The notes below the pieces were generated by a model. The model did no database searches. It was not told the origin of the DNA and saw nothing but the letters and a program-made list of their open reading frames with translations. This document shows, one piece after another, positions 1-5,172 of a stretch of DNA of 5,394 nucleotides. Positions within the stretch are counted from its first letter, which is position 1. Each line of letters begins with the position of its first letter. Source of the DNA: an uncultured Fimbriimonadales bacterium (GTDB taxonomy: Bacteria; Armatimonadota; Fimbriimonadia; Fimbriimonadales; GBS-DC); contig CALGZO010000257.1 of the NCBI GenBank assembly GCA_937934465.1, positions 1-5,394 of the forward strand, read 5' to 3'. The translations under genes were made by a program, and so were the position numbers.

Positions 1-51
1 GACCCCGAAAACCGCGTCGCGCGCGAGGCGTTGCAACGCTTGGCAGCGTGA
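1..51 (+). CDS. C-terminal end of an unidentified protein (partial)
   Basis: An open frame enters from the left edge and ends with TGA at 49-51. It gives 16 residues, DPENRVAREALQRLAA. The spacing (DP, then V, then AL and L) resembles the second helix of a HEAT-type repeat, but such a short tail could be any amphipathic helix. A hairpin lies 53 nt after the stop and could end its transcript. Only the coding nature is inferred; the function is unknown. Confidence 0.45.
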   Translation, partial: DPENRVAREALQRLAA

Positions 52-103
52 AGCATTCTGCGAGGCTGTCAGGGAAAGTCAGCGTGCGACTTTTTGCCCT
101 TAC

Positions 104-132
104 TCCCCTCTCCCGCATTTTGGGAGAGGGGA
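104..132. repeat. perfect inverted repeat (hairpin), possible terminator
   Basis: CCCCTCTCCC at 105-114 pairs perfectly with GGGAGAGGGG at 122-131, and T104 with A132 adds an eleventh pair. The loop is seven bases (GCATTTT). Neither side has a proper T-tract, so classical intrinsic termination is not convincing. It could still mark the 3' boundary of the left-edge gene or of the minus-strand unit ending at 265. The CCCTCTCC arm recurs at 4783-4809 and, in looser form, at 5173-5206, so this is more likely a member of a dispersed palindromic repeat family. Confidence 0.6.
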
Positions 133-264
133 AGTGTTTGATATGCCACTGCGCAGCAATCAGGCGCGGCATGCCAACAGACGCTTGCAAGTATGGAACA
201 GGCAAACGGATTGGTACAGCAAGTCGCCGCCGTGTCTGAGGAGGTCGCTTTTGGAGCGGCGGCT

Positions 265-726
265 TTACTCCTCGCTTAGGGGGCGCAGGTAGGCGATTGT
301 CTGACCGTACTGCACCGCCTGCCCCGATTCCACCGCCCAGCCCTCCAGCACGGCGGGCAACGGCGCGACCACCTCGTTCGGGATGCCCAGCACTTCGACG
401 CTCGCCAGCGGCTGCCCGCGCTCGACCGCGCTGCCGATTTCGATGGGCGCGAGCGTGCAGTAGCCCACCACTTCCGAGCGCACCTCCAGCAGCGCGGGCG
501 GCTGCCAAAGGCTCTCTTCGGGCGCACCCGACTCTGGGGTCGGCTCCTCGTAGCCGCTCAAGAACAGCGGCGGCAGCGACTCGTCTGGGCTAACCGGCGC
601 GTTTGTGGCGCGTGTGAGTTTTATCTGCACTGCGCCGTCGCTCAGTTCCACGCGCGACGCGCCGTGCTGCGCCATCAACTGCGCCAGCTGCTCCGCCTGC
701 TCCAACGCTTCGTTCACCATTTCCAT
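265..726 (-). CDS. AccB-like biotinyl-domain protein lacking the biotinylation lysine
   Basis: This 153-aa protein has the layout of the acetyl-CoA carboxylase biotin carrier AccB. Residues 1-38 are an acidic N-terminal helix-strand region, about 41-82 are a Pro/Glu-rich linker, and about 83-148 are a biotinyl/lipoyl beta-barrel with the usual glycine turns (VERGQPLASVEV, VESGQAVQYGQTIAYL). In AccB the hairpin reads EAMKLMNE, with biotin on the lysine. Here it reads EVLGIPNE (residues 111-118), and the lysine position is G114 (codon GGC, read from 385-387). The carrier therefore cannot be biotinylated or lipoylated there. The gene starts inside the preceding membrane-protein gene, overlapping it by 13 nt from the first ATG or 7 nt from M3 (ATG at 718-720), which suggests translational coupling. 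A GGAG lies about 14 nt before the first ATG, so the choice between the two ATGs is uncertain. A structural or regulatory role is inferred; automatic annotation would probably call it AccB. Confidence 0.8.
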   Translation of the reverse strand: MEMVNEALEQAEQLAQLMAQHGASRVELSDGAVQIKLTRATNAPVSPDESLPPLFLSGYEEPTPESGAPEESLWQPPALLEVRSEVVGYCTLAPIEIGSAVERGQPLASVEVLGIPNEVVAPLPAVLEGWAVESGQAVQYGQTIAYLRPLSEE

Positions 727-1820
727 TTGAAAATCACGGTCTCCACTGTGCGCAGGGCGTAGCTGAGCGCCACAATCACCAGCGCGATATAGAGGATGAG
801 CGCCGCCGCTTCGCTGGTCTGCGCCGCCGCTTTCAAGACGCCCTCGCGCGCCTCGCTCGGCATCAGCGTAAAACGCGCCAGCAGGCTATCCAGCAGCCCC
901 AGCAGGTTCAGCACCTGCGCCTGCAACGGCTCGCGGAAGAAGTAGGCGACGCCCAACACCGCGCCCACCGTCAGCGGCGCGAACAGCTGGTACTTCTGGC
1001 GCTGATGCTCGTTGTAAATCACGCACTCGTTGCACCGCTGCTTCAGCTCCCATTTGCTGAGCGTGGTGTTGTGCGGGATATATTTCACATTCTTCTCAGG
1101 GTCGTCGCTCACGCGCACATCTTTGAGCGCCATCGCGATAGTCTTCTCCTCGCACATACAGCCGACGCCTTCACGCCAACAGGTGCGCCGCGCGTGATAG
1201 ATGGGGCAACGCTCGCGCACATAGTCGCGGCAGTAGGGCAGTTGCCAGCACTTGCCCAAGAAGCGTCGCTGCACCTGCTGCTGGTTCACCTCCGCGCCGA
1301 GCTTGAGCGTCTGGTCTAAGCTCGAGCCGTAGCGCAGGCGTTTGATGGCGTGCGCCAAGCTCACAAACACGGTCAGCACCAGCCCCGGCGGGAACAGCAC
1401 CCACGCGGCGTTGCGGATGCGCGAGAGCGCGAAGTCGCGTAGCGTGTCGGGGGTCGGCAGCGCGCTGAACTGCCCAATCAGGAAAGGCACGCCCCAGTAG
1501 AACGTCACCGCAAGCAGCAGCAGCACCACGCCCACCAGCGGCTCCTCAAGGTAATTCCACGCCAACCCAATCACGATGAACCCCGCGCCCAGCAAGAGCG
1601 CGTTGCCTGCCAACCCCAAGTTGTCGCGAATCCGCGCTTGGTCTTGCGCCGAGAAACTCTGCGAGTCTAACCCTGCGAACAGCACGGCATAAAGCAGGTA
1701 CACCAGCCCCAGCACGAACAGAATCGCGCCGATGCTCATCAGCCACTGCGTCAGCGTCGTAATCCAGCGCAACATCAGCTGGCGTTGGTACTCCTGCTGC
1801 ACCGATGGTCGTTTAGACAT
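714..1820 (-). CDS. multi-pass membrane protein with an eight-cysteine cytoplasmic domain
   Basis: The 368-aa product has about six hydrophobic segments (near 30-50, 71-90, 94-116, 139-157, 279-295 and 338-357). With the basic N-terminus inside and KRLR at 160-163, the soluble block 159-278 is predicted to face the cytoplasm. All eight cysteines of the protein lie there: C191, C197, C205, C214, C221, C223, C263 and C266. Local motifs are CWQLPYC, RCPIYH, TCWREGVGCMC and RCNECVIYNEHQ. Eight cysteines would suit two four-Cys sites for iron-sulfur clusters or zinc; this is inferred. C-W and C-P-x-Y patterns occur in other bacterial Cys-rich modules, but I cannot place this protein in a named family. 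The start is supported by GGGAG at 1828-1832, seven nt upstream. It is divergent from mqnP and overlaps the AccB-like gene downstream. A redox-sensing or electron-transfer role is speculative. Confidence 0.85.
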   Translation of the reverse strand: MSKRPSVQQEYQRQLMLRWITTLTQWLMSIGAILFVLGLVYLLYAVLFAGLDSQSFSAQDQARIRDNLGLAGNALLLGAGFIVIGLAWNYLEEPLVGVVLLLLAVTFYWGVPFLIGQFSALPTPDTLRDFALSRIRNAAWVLFPPGLVLTVFVSLAHAIKRLRYGSSLDQTLKLGAEVNQQQVQRRFLGKCWQLPYCRDYVRERCPIYHARRTCWREGVGCMCEEKTIAMALKDVRVSDDPEKNVKYIPHNTTLSKWELKQRCNECVIYNEHQRQKYQLFAPLTVGAVLGVAYFFREPLQAQVLNLLGLLDSLLARFTLMPSEAREGVLKAAAQTSEAAALILYIALVIVALSYALRTVETVIFKWKW

Positions 1821-1839
1821 CGCCTATCTCCCGATTCAG

Positions 1840-1845
1840 AGTCTA
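1840..1845 (-). promoter_or_regulatory. weak -10 candidate for the minus-strand two-gene unit
   Basis: Reading the minus strand, TAGACT precedes the membrane-protein start by about 20 nt. A TTTTTG at a 17-nt spacing could act as a poor -35. This would give a leader of about 13 nt that begins next to the GGGAG ribosome site. The match to consensus is modest, so this is only a candidate. Confidence 0.25.
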
Positions 1846-1889
1846 CCCGACGGTGCAACGCGCAAAAAGTGTCGGCGTCTCATTTCGGG

Positions 1890-1895
1890 TACAAT
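1890..1895 (+). promoter_or_regulatory. -10 box TACAAT of a near-leaderless mqnP transcript
   Basis: TACAAT sits in GGGTACAATTGG. With normal -12 to -7 placement, transcription would start at 1902, one base before the GTG proposed as the mqnP start. No Shine-Dalgarno sequence precedes that GTG and no good -35 is visible. The iron-sulfur carrier gene has the same arrangement with a matching core (GGTAYAATTG), which supports both sites. Confidence 0.5.
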
Positions 1896-1902
1896 TGGCT
1901 TA

Positions 1903-2778
1903 GTGTCGGCGTTGGTGAGCGTCTCGTTGGGGCGCAAGGTGCGTATCTTTTTAGAGGCGATTAAGTTCGAGCATACTATTTTCGCCCTGCCGTTCGCGCT
2001 GCTCAGTTTGTTGTACGCTTCTGAGGGGGTTCCGCAGGCGCGTGTGGTGGGCTGGATTCTGGCGGCGATGGTAGCGGCGCGCACCGCGGCGATGGCGTTC
2101 AATCGGATAGCCGACCGCGCGATCGATGCGCAGAACCCGCGCACGCGCACGCGCGCCCTGCCAGCAGGGTTGCTCACGGTGCGGCAGATGGCGACGGCGA
2201 TGACGATAGCAATCGCCGTGTTTCTGTACGCGGCGTGGCAGCTGAACTGGGTCTGCTTCGCGCTTGCGCCCGTGGCGTTGGCGATAATCCTTGGCTATTC
2301 CTACTCTAAGCGGTTCACGCCGCTGTCGCACTACTGGCTGGGGCTGTCGCTGGGTATCGCGCCGAGCGCGGTGTGGATAGCCGTGCGCGGCGCGCTGGAG
2401 ACGCCCCCGATGTGGCTCACAGCGGGCGTGACGCTGTGGGTGGCGGGGTTCGATATCCTCTATAGCTTGCAGGACGAGGCGTTCGACCGCGCGCATGGGC
2501 TGCGGAGCCTGCCGCAGACGCTGGGCGCGGCGCGCGCGATTGCCGTCTCGCGACTCTCGCACGCGCTGTGCATCGGGGCGTTTCTGATGGGCGGGGTTGC
2601 GCTGGGCGCGGGCGTGTGGTACTATGTCGGCGTCGCCTTCGCCGCCGCGATGCTCGCCTACGAACAGTCGCTGGTGAAACCGAACGACCTCAGCCGCCTC
2701 GATGTCGCTTTCTTCACTCTGAACGGCTATGTGAGTATCGGGCTGTTCGTCTTCGCGCTGTTGGATCGGGTGTTCTAA
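1903..2778 (+). CDS. mqnP: UbiA-family prenyltransferase of the futalosine menaquinone pathway
   Basis: This is an integral membrane UbiA-family enzyme of 291 aa from the GTG at 1903, a normal length for the family. Both Asp-rich prenyl-diphosphate/Mg sites are present. The first is N67-x3-D71-x3-D75 (NRIADRAID, followed by NPRT and LPAG). The second is D184-x2-Y-x2-QD191-x3-D195, followed by HGLRSLP. Hydrophobic stretches fill the rest. Many relatives are annotated UbiA (4-hydroxybenzoate prenyltransferase). The mqnA gene 2 nt downstream makes MqnP, which prenylates 1,4-dihydroxy-6-naphthoate at the membrane, the better call. The frame stays open upstream to an ATG at 1732, but that extension overlaps the divergent gene and adds sequence atypical of the family. 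GTG 1903 is chosen because a -10 box ends 7 nt before it. TTG 1927 and GTG 1939 are alternatives. Confidence 0.88.
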   Translation: MSALVSVSLGRKVRIFLEAIKFEHTIFALPFALLSLLYASEGVPQARVVGWILAAMVAARTAAMAFNRIADRAIDAQNPRTRTRALPAGLLTVRQMATAMTIAIAVFLYAAWQLNWVCFALAPVALAIILGYSYSKRFTPLSHYWLGLSLGIAPSAVWIAVRGALETPPMWLTAGVTLWVAGFDILYSLQDEAFDRAHGLRSLPQTLGAARAIAVSRLSHALCIGAFLMGGVALGAGVWYYVGVAFAAAMLAYEQSLVKPNDLSRLDVAFFTLNGYVSIGLFVFALLDRVF

Positions 2779-2780
2779 CG

Positions 2781-3539
2781 ATGCGTTATCGGGTGGGCAG
2801 TGTGCCTTATATCAACGCCGCGCCGCTGACGCGCTGGCTGGAGACAGACGCAGGCGCGCGCTACGCCGAGTTGGTCTACGCGCCGCCGTCGGCGTTAGCG
2901 CAGATGCTGCGAGCGGGCGCGCTGGAGGTCGCGCTGGTCTCGTCGGTGGAGCATTTCCGTCGCCCCGACACGCGCTATGTGCCGGGGCTGGCAATCGCCT
3001 CCGAGCGCGAGGTGCTGAGCGTGCGCTTGTTCAGCCGTGTCCCGATAAGAAGCCTGAGCAGCGTTGCGTTAGACTCCAGCTCGCTCACCTCCGTTGCGCT
3101 GACGCGAATCCTATTGGAGCGCGCCTACGGCTTAGCCCCTGCCTACCACGACGCCGCGCCGAACTTGGAGGCGATGTTGAGCCGCGCTGACGCCGCGCTG
3201 CTGATTGGCGACTTGGGCATGACCGCGCAGCACGAGTCGGTGGTCGAGATATTGGATTTGGGCGCCGCGTGGCGCGACTGGACAGGGCTGCCGTTCGTGT
3301 GGGCGCTGTGGCTGATGAACCCCGACGCGCCCGCCGAGCCAATCAGCGCGCTGCTGCACGAAGCCTATCAGTGGGGCGCACAGCATATCGAGTCCATCGT
3401 TCACGCGGAAGCGCAGCGCACGGGCATCCCGTATGCGCTGTGCCAACGCTACCTACGCGAAGTGATGGTCTACGCCATCGACTCGCGCTTCCTGCAGGGG
3501 TTGGAACGCTTCCGCGCTGAGGCGTCGAGGTATAATTGA
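2781..3539 (+). CDS. mqnA: chorismate dehydratase
   Basis: MqnA dehydrates chorismate to 3-[(1-carboxyvinyl)oxy]benzoate, the entry step of the futalosine route to menaquinone, in the cytoplasm. The 252-aa product has the two-lobed periplasmic-binding-like fold signature of the family. Visible family features are RVGSVPYINAAPL (4-16), VSSVEH (53-58), DSSSLTSVALTRILL (98-112), LLIGDLGM (140-147) and DLGAAWRDWTGLPFVWALW (159-177). The WRDWTGLPFV block favours MqnA over the related MqnD. The ATG at 2781 lies 2 nt after the mqnP stop, so the pair is probably co-transcribed and translationally coupled; the ribosome site is weak (GGATCGGG). The frame stays open upstream to 2568 within mqnP, but that part is mqnP in another frame. 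The final codons TAT AAT TGA also form the -10 box of the next gene. The length is slightly below the common 270-280 aa. Confidence 0.92.
   Translation: MRYRVGSVPYINAAPLTRWLETDAGARYAELVYAPPSALAQMLRAGALEVALVSSVEHFRRPDTRYVPGLAIASEREVLSVRLFSRVPIRSLSSVALDSSSLTSVALTRILLERAYGLAPAYHDAAPNLEAMLSRADAALLIGDLGMTAQHESVVEILDLGAAWRDWTGLPFVWALWLMNPDAPAEPISALLHEAYQWGAQHIESIVHAEAQRTGIPYALCQRYLREVMVYAIDSRFLQGLERFRAEASRYN
3531..3536 (+). promoter_or_regulatory. -10 box TATAAT for a leaderless iron-sulfur carrier transcript
   Basis: A perfect TATAAT is formed by the last two sense codons of mqnA. Standard spacing puts the transcription start at 3543, exactly the G of the GTG start codon of the next gene, so the mRNA would have no leader. 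No convincing -35 hexamer is seen at 16-18 nt. The flanking core GGTATAATTG matches the site in front of mqnP. Confidence 0.6.
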
Positions 3540-3542
3540 AGC

Positions 3543-3890
3543 GTGAGCGACATGCAGACGACCTTCCCCATCCATCTGACGGAGCGCGCGATTGCTCGGA
3601 TTAAGCAGATACTGGCGCGGCAGGGCAAACAGGACGCCTATCTGCGCGTGGGCGTGCGCGCAGGCGGCTGCTCAGGCTTCGAGCATGTGATGCTCCCCGT
3701 CGACGCGCCCCGCCCGAACGACCTCATCGCCGAGTTCGATGGCGTGCGCGTGGTTATCGACCCCAAGAGCGCGCAGATTCTGGAAGGCGCGACCATCGAC
3801 TACACGGGTCAGCTCATCGGCGGCGGCTTCCACTTCGAGATTCCCAAAGCGAAGCGTCAGTGTGGCTGTGGAACCTCGTTCACGGTGTAG
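3543..3890 (+). CDS. A-type iron-sulfur cluster carrier (HesB/IscA/ErpA family)
   Basis: This 115-aa protein is a full-length A-type carrier, which holds an iron-sulfur cluster or iron and passes it to apo-enzymes in the cytoplasm. The three cluster-ligand cysteines are present: C43 in GGCSGFEH and C107 and C109 in QCGCGTSF. Also visible are VVIDPKSAQIL, GATIDYTGQLIGGGF, and the opening ITERA-type helix as HLTERAIARI. The usual asparagine-rich NPNA stretch before CGCG is replaced by PKAKRQ. Members of this family cannot be split into IscA, SufA and ErpA by motif alone, so no symbol is given. The start is GTG 3543, directed by the TATAAT six nt upstream; ATG 3552 is the alternative. The gene begins 3 nt after mqnA and overlaps the convergent birA by 11 nt. 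Futalosine-pathway radical-SAM enzymes MqnE and MqnC need 4Fe-4S clusters, which may explain the neighbourhood. Confidence 0.92.
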   Translation: MSDMQTTFPIHLTERAIARIKQILARQGKQDAYLRVGVRAGGCSGFEHVMLPVDAPRPNDLIAEFDGVRVVIDPKSAQILEGATIDYTGQLIGGGFHFEIPKAKRQCGCGTSFTV

Positions 3891-4614
3891 GGCGCGCCTG
3901 CTCCACATAGTAGGTAGCGTGAACCGCGCCGCTGGGCAAGCGCAGGCGCAGCTGGAAGTCGGGCGCGACCTCCAGCGCGATTGCTTCTGGGTGGTCGGGC
4001 AGGTCTAAGACGCGGTAGGCGCGTCCTGTCGTTGTGTCGCGGGCTTGCCAGAGTGTATGAACAGCGTCGGGCTGCGTCGCCCACAGGCTCAGCAACTCGA
4101 TGAGCGCGTCGCGCAGGCGTGCAATCAGAGCGGCGCGTTCCTCACGCGAGACGATTTCTGGCATCGGCGTCGCCTGCGCCAGCGAGATTGCCACGCTTTC
4201 CAGTTCGGGTGGGAAGACGCGCTGCGCGAGGTTCACCCCCACCCCGACAATCGCGACGCCTTCCGCCACTTCCACCAGTGCGCCGCCCAGCTTGCGCCCA
4301 AGCAGCATCAGGTCGTTCGGGTACTTCAGTTGGATGGGGGGCAGGTTGGGGTAGTGTGCGTGTAGGGCTTGCGCCGTTGCGAGCGAGGCGAACGCGCTCA
4401 ACGCCCCAGCAGGCTGAGGGAGCGGCGTGTCCCACAGGATAAGGCTCACCAGCAGGCTCTGGTTGGGCGTGTCGTGCCAAGTTGCGCCTTGACGCCCGCG
4501 CCCTGCGGTCTGCGTATCGGCGCACACCGCGCCCCAGCGACGGTCGCCCCGCTCCACCAGCGCACGCGCGTAGATCTGCGTGCTATCTACCGTGTCATAA
4601 AAGCGAATAAGCAT
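3880..4614 (-). CDS. birA: monofunctional biotin--protein ligase
   Basis: This cytoplasmic enzyme activates biotin with ATP and attaches it to lysine of carrier proteins such as AccB. From the ATG at 4612-4614 it is 244 aa and begins directly with the catalytic domain (FYDTVDSTQIYA). There is no N-terminal helix-turn-helix, so it is a class I ligase without the repressor function of E. coli BirA. Catalytic motifs seen are GRGRQG (38-43), KYPNDLML (97-104, usually KWPND), RKLGGALVE with K108, and GVGVN (124-128). A C-terminal SH3-like part follows from about residue 190 (DTTTGRAYRVL onward). An in-frame ATG at 4627-4629 would add five residues, but GGAGGG lies 7 nt before the chosen ATG and nothing suitable precedes the other. 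The 3' end overlaps the iron-sulfur carrier gene by 11 nt in opposite orientation, with no terminator hairpin between them. Confidence 0.93.
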   Translation of the reverse strand: MLIRFYDTVDSTQIYARALVERGDRRWGAVCADTQTAGRGRQGATWHDTPNQSLLVSLILWDTPLPQPAGALSAFASLATAQALHAHYPNLPPIQLKYPNDLMLLGRKLGGALVEVAEGVAIVGVGVNLAQRVFPPELESVAISLAQATPMPEIVSREERAALIARLRDALIELLSLWATQPDAVHTLWQARDTTTGRAYRVLDLPDHPEAIALEVAPDFQLRLRLPSGAVHATYYVEQARPTP

Positions 4615-4621
4615 CGCCCTA

Positions 4622-4627
4622 CCCTCC
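4622..4627 (-). promoter_or_regulatory. ribosome binding site deciding the birA start
   Basis: GGAGGG on the minus strand, seven nt before the ATG at 4614-4612, is the strongest Shine-Dalgarno match in the window. It overlaps the codons that would follow the upstream ATG at 4629, which makes the shorter birA form the likely product. Confidence 0.7.
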
Positions 4628-4653
4628 ATGATACCGCTGACAAGCGTCGCGTT

Positions 4654-4690
4654 GGCGTATTTCTCGTCAGCGAGACGCTGACGCTACGCC
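4654..4690. repeat. two-tier inverted repeat upstream of birA
   Basis: The inner stem CGTCAGCG (4665-4672) and CGCTGACG (4676-4683) pairs perfectly over 8 bp around AGA. An outer stem GGCGTA (4654-4659) with TACGCC (4685-4690) adds 6 bp, separated by an asymmetric interior loop. It lies 40 nt upstream of the birA start codon. It may be a dispersed REP-like palindrome or, less likely, an operator or leader structure of birA. Confidence 0.55.
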
Positions 4691-4728
4691 CCCCCGCGTC
4701 GCGTCGCCGTCCCGCCGACGAGTAAAGT

Positions 4729-4754
4729 GGTGCGACGCCCTTCTTGGCGTCGTG
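4729..4754. repeat. hairpin with CGACGCC/GGCGTCG arms
   Basis: CGACGCC (4733-4739) pairs with GGCGTCG (4746-4752) around CTTCTT, with two further G-T pairs outside. On the plus strand a T/G-rich run follows. Its left arm GGTGCGACGCC (4729-4739) is the reverse complement of GGCGTCGCACC, the opening word of all three copies of the tandem repeat at 4985-5150, so the elements appear related. Confidence 0.5.
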
Positions 4755-4782
4755 TTGTTGTTCTTGTTGCCCTCACCCCCAA

Positions 4783-4809
4783 TCCCTCTCCTACCCAGTG
4801 GAAGAGGGA
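4783..4809. repeat. CCCTCTCC-family inverted repeat
   Basis: TCCCTCT (4783-4789) pairs with AGAGGGA (4803-4809), with a 13-base loop and a preceding CCCTCACCCCCAA. The arms match the hairpin at 104-132, indicating a dispersed family in this genome. No T-tract follows. Confidence 0.5.
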
Positions 4810-4917
4810 GTCGCCGTTGCAGTGGGCGCGAGCAAAGCCCTATCTTCCGAAGCGGATAAGGGCATATCTTTTGAGTTGACACACGGTACTGGCGCGGTTG
4901 TTGCACCCCCTCCTTGA

Positions 4918-4944
4918 GGTTCCCCCTACTGCGTAGGGGGAACC
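4918..4944. repeat. perfect 12-bp inverted repeat, GGTTCCCCC type
   Basis: GGTTCCCCCTAC (4918-4929) pairs perfectly with GTAGGGGGAACC (4933-4944) around TGC. It is the most stable-looking hairpin in the window. A diverged copy follows after 14 nt (4959-4982). The arms resemble some CRISPR repeats, but the spacing does not fit an array. It is interpreted as a paired palindromic intergenic repeat. Confidence 0.65.
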
Positions 4945-4958
4945 GTGCTGCTCAGTTA

Positions 4959-4982
4959 GTTCCCCCTGCAAGCAGGGGAAAC
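4959..4982. repeat. second GTTCCCCC-type hairpin
   Basis: GTTCCCCCTGC (4959-4969) pairs with GCAGGGGAAAC (4972-4982) with a single C-A mismatch and an AA turn. It shares the GTTCCCCCT left arm with the element at 4918-4944, so the two look like diverged copies in tandem. Confidence 0.6.
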
Positions 4983-4984
4983 CT

Positions 4985-5150
4985 AATGGCGTCGCACCTT
5001 GTAGGGCTTGGACAGGGATGCGCAAGCCCCTCGCGCCCGACGCCACGAATGGCGTCGCACCTTGTAGGGCTTAGACAGGGATGTGCAAGCCACTCGCGCT
5101 CGACGCCAGGAATGGCGTCGCACCAGGTCGCGCTGGTGCAGGGCGTGAAC
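4985..5150. repeat. 63-bp tandem repeat, two full copies and a partial third
   Basis: Copies 4985-5047 and 5048-5110 are both exactly 63 bp and differ at five positions. A third start at 5111 keeps the first 14 bases (AATGGCGTCGCACC) and then diverges. Each full copy is bounded by GGCGTCG near its left end and CGACGCC near its right end (4988-4994/5038-5044 and 5051-5057/5101-5107). Copy one also has an inner perfect stem GGGCTTG (5004-5010) with CAAGCCC (5023-5029), which is eroded in copy two. The partial copy has its own stem GCACCAG (5120-5126) with CTGGTGC (5133-5139). This looks like a small structured repeat duplicated in place; the function is unknown. Confidence 0.75.
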
Positions 5151-5172
5151 TTAAGAACGGACTCTTGTTAGC

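Noticed and set aside
144..171. TGCC-GCGC / GCGC-GGCA inverted repeat in the left spacer
   Set aside because: Needs a three-base bulge in only 8 pairs; expected by chance in DNA this GC-rich.
48..239. 63-aa plus-strand open frame in the left spacer
   Set aside because: It starts inside the end of the left-edge gene, runs through a perfect hairpin, has no ribosome site and no recognisable domain.
1951..2562. 203-aa minus-strand frame opposite mqnP
   Set aside because: Arginine-rich, low-complexity composition typical of an antisense shadow; the opposite strand has clear UbiA motifs.
4627..4629. Upstream ATG as the birA start
   Set aside because: No ribosome site precedes it, whereas GGAGGG lies 7 nt before the ATG at 4612-4614 and the family normally begins near FYDTVDST.
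4876..4904. TTGACA as a plus-strand -35 element
   Set aside because: No -10 sequence at 16-18 nt and no gene downstream on that strand.
4918..4983. CRISPR array
   Set aside because: Only two unequal repeats separated by 14 nt, no third copy, no spacers of normal length and no cas gene in the window.
4914..5171. 85-aa frame with a 21-residue repeat beginning MASHLVGL
   Set aside because: It is open because the DNA repeat is 63 bp. Four of five changes between copies are non-synonymous and the frame also crosses two hairpins.
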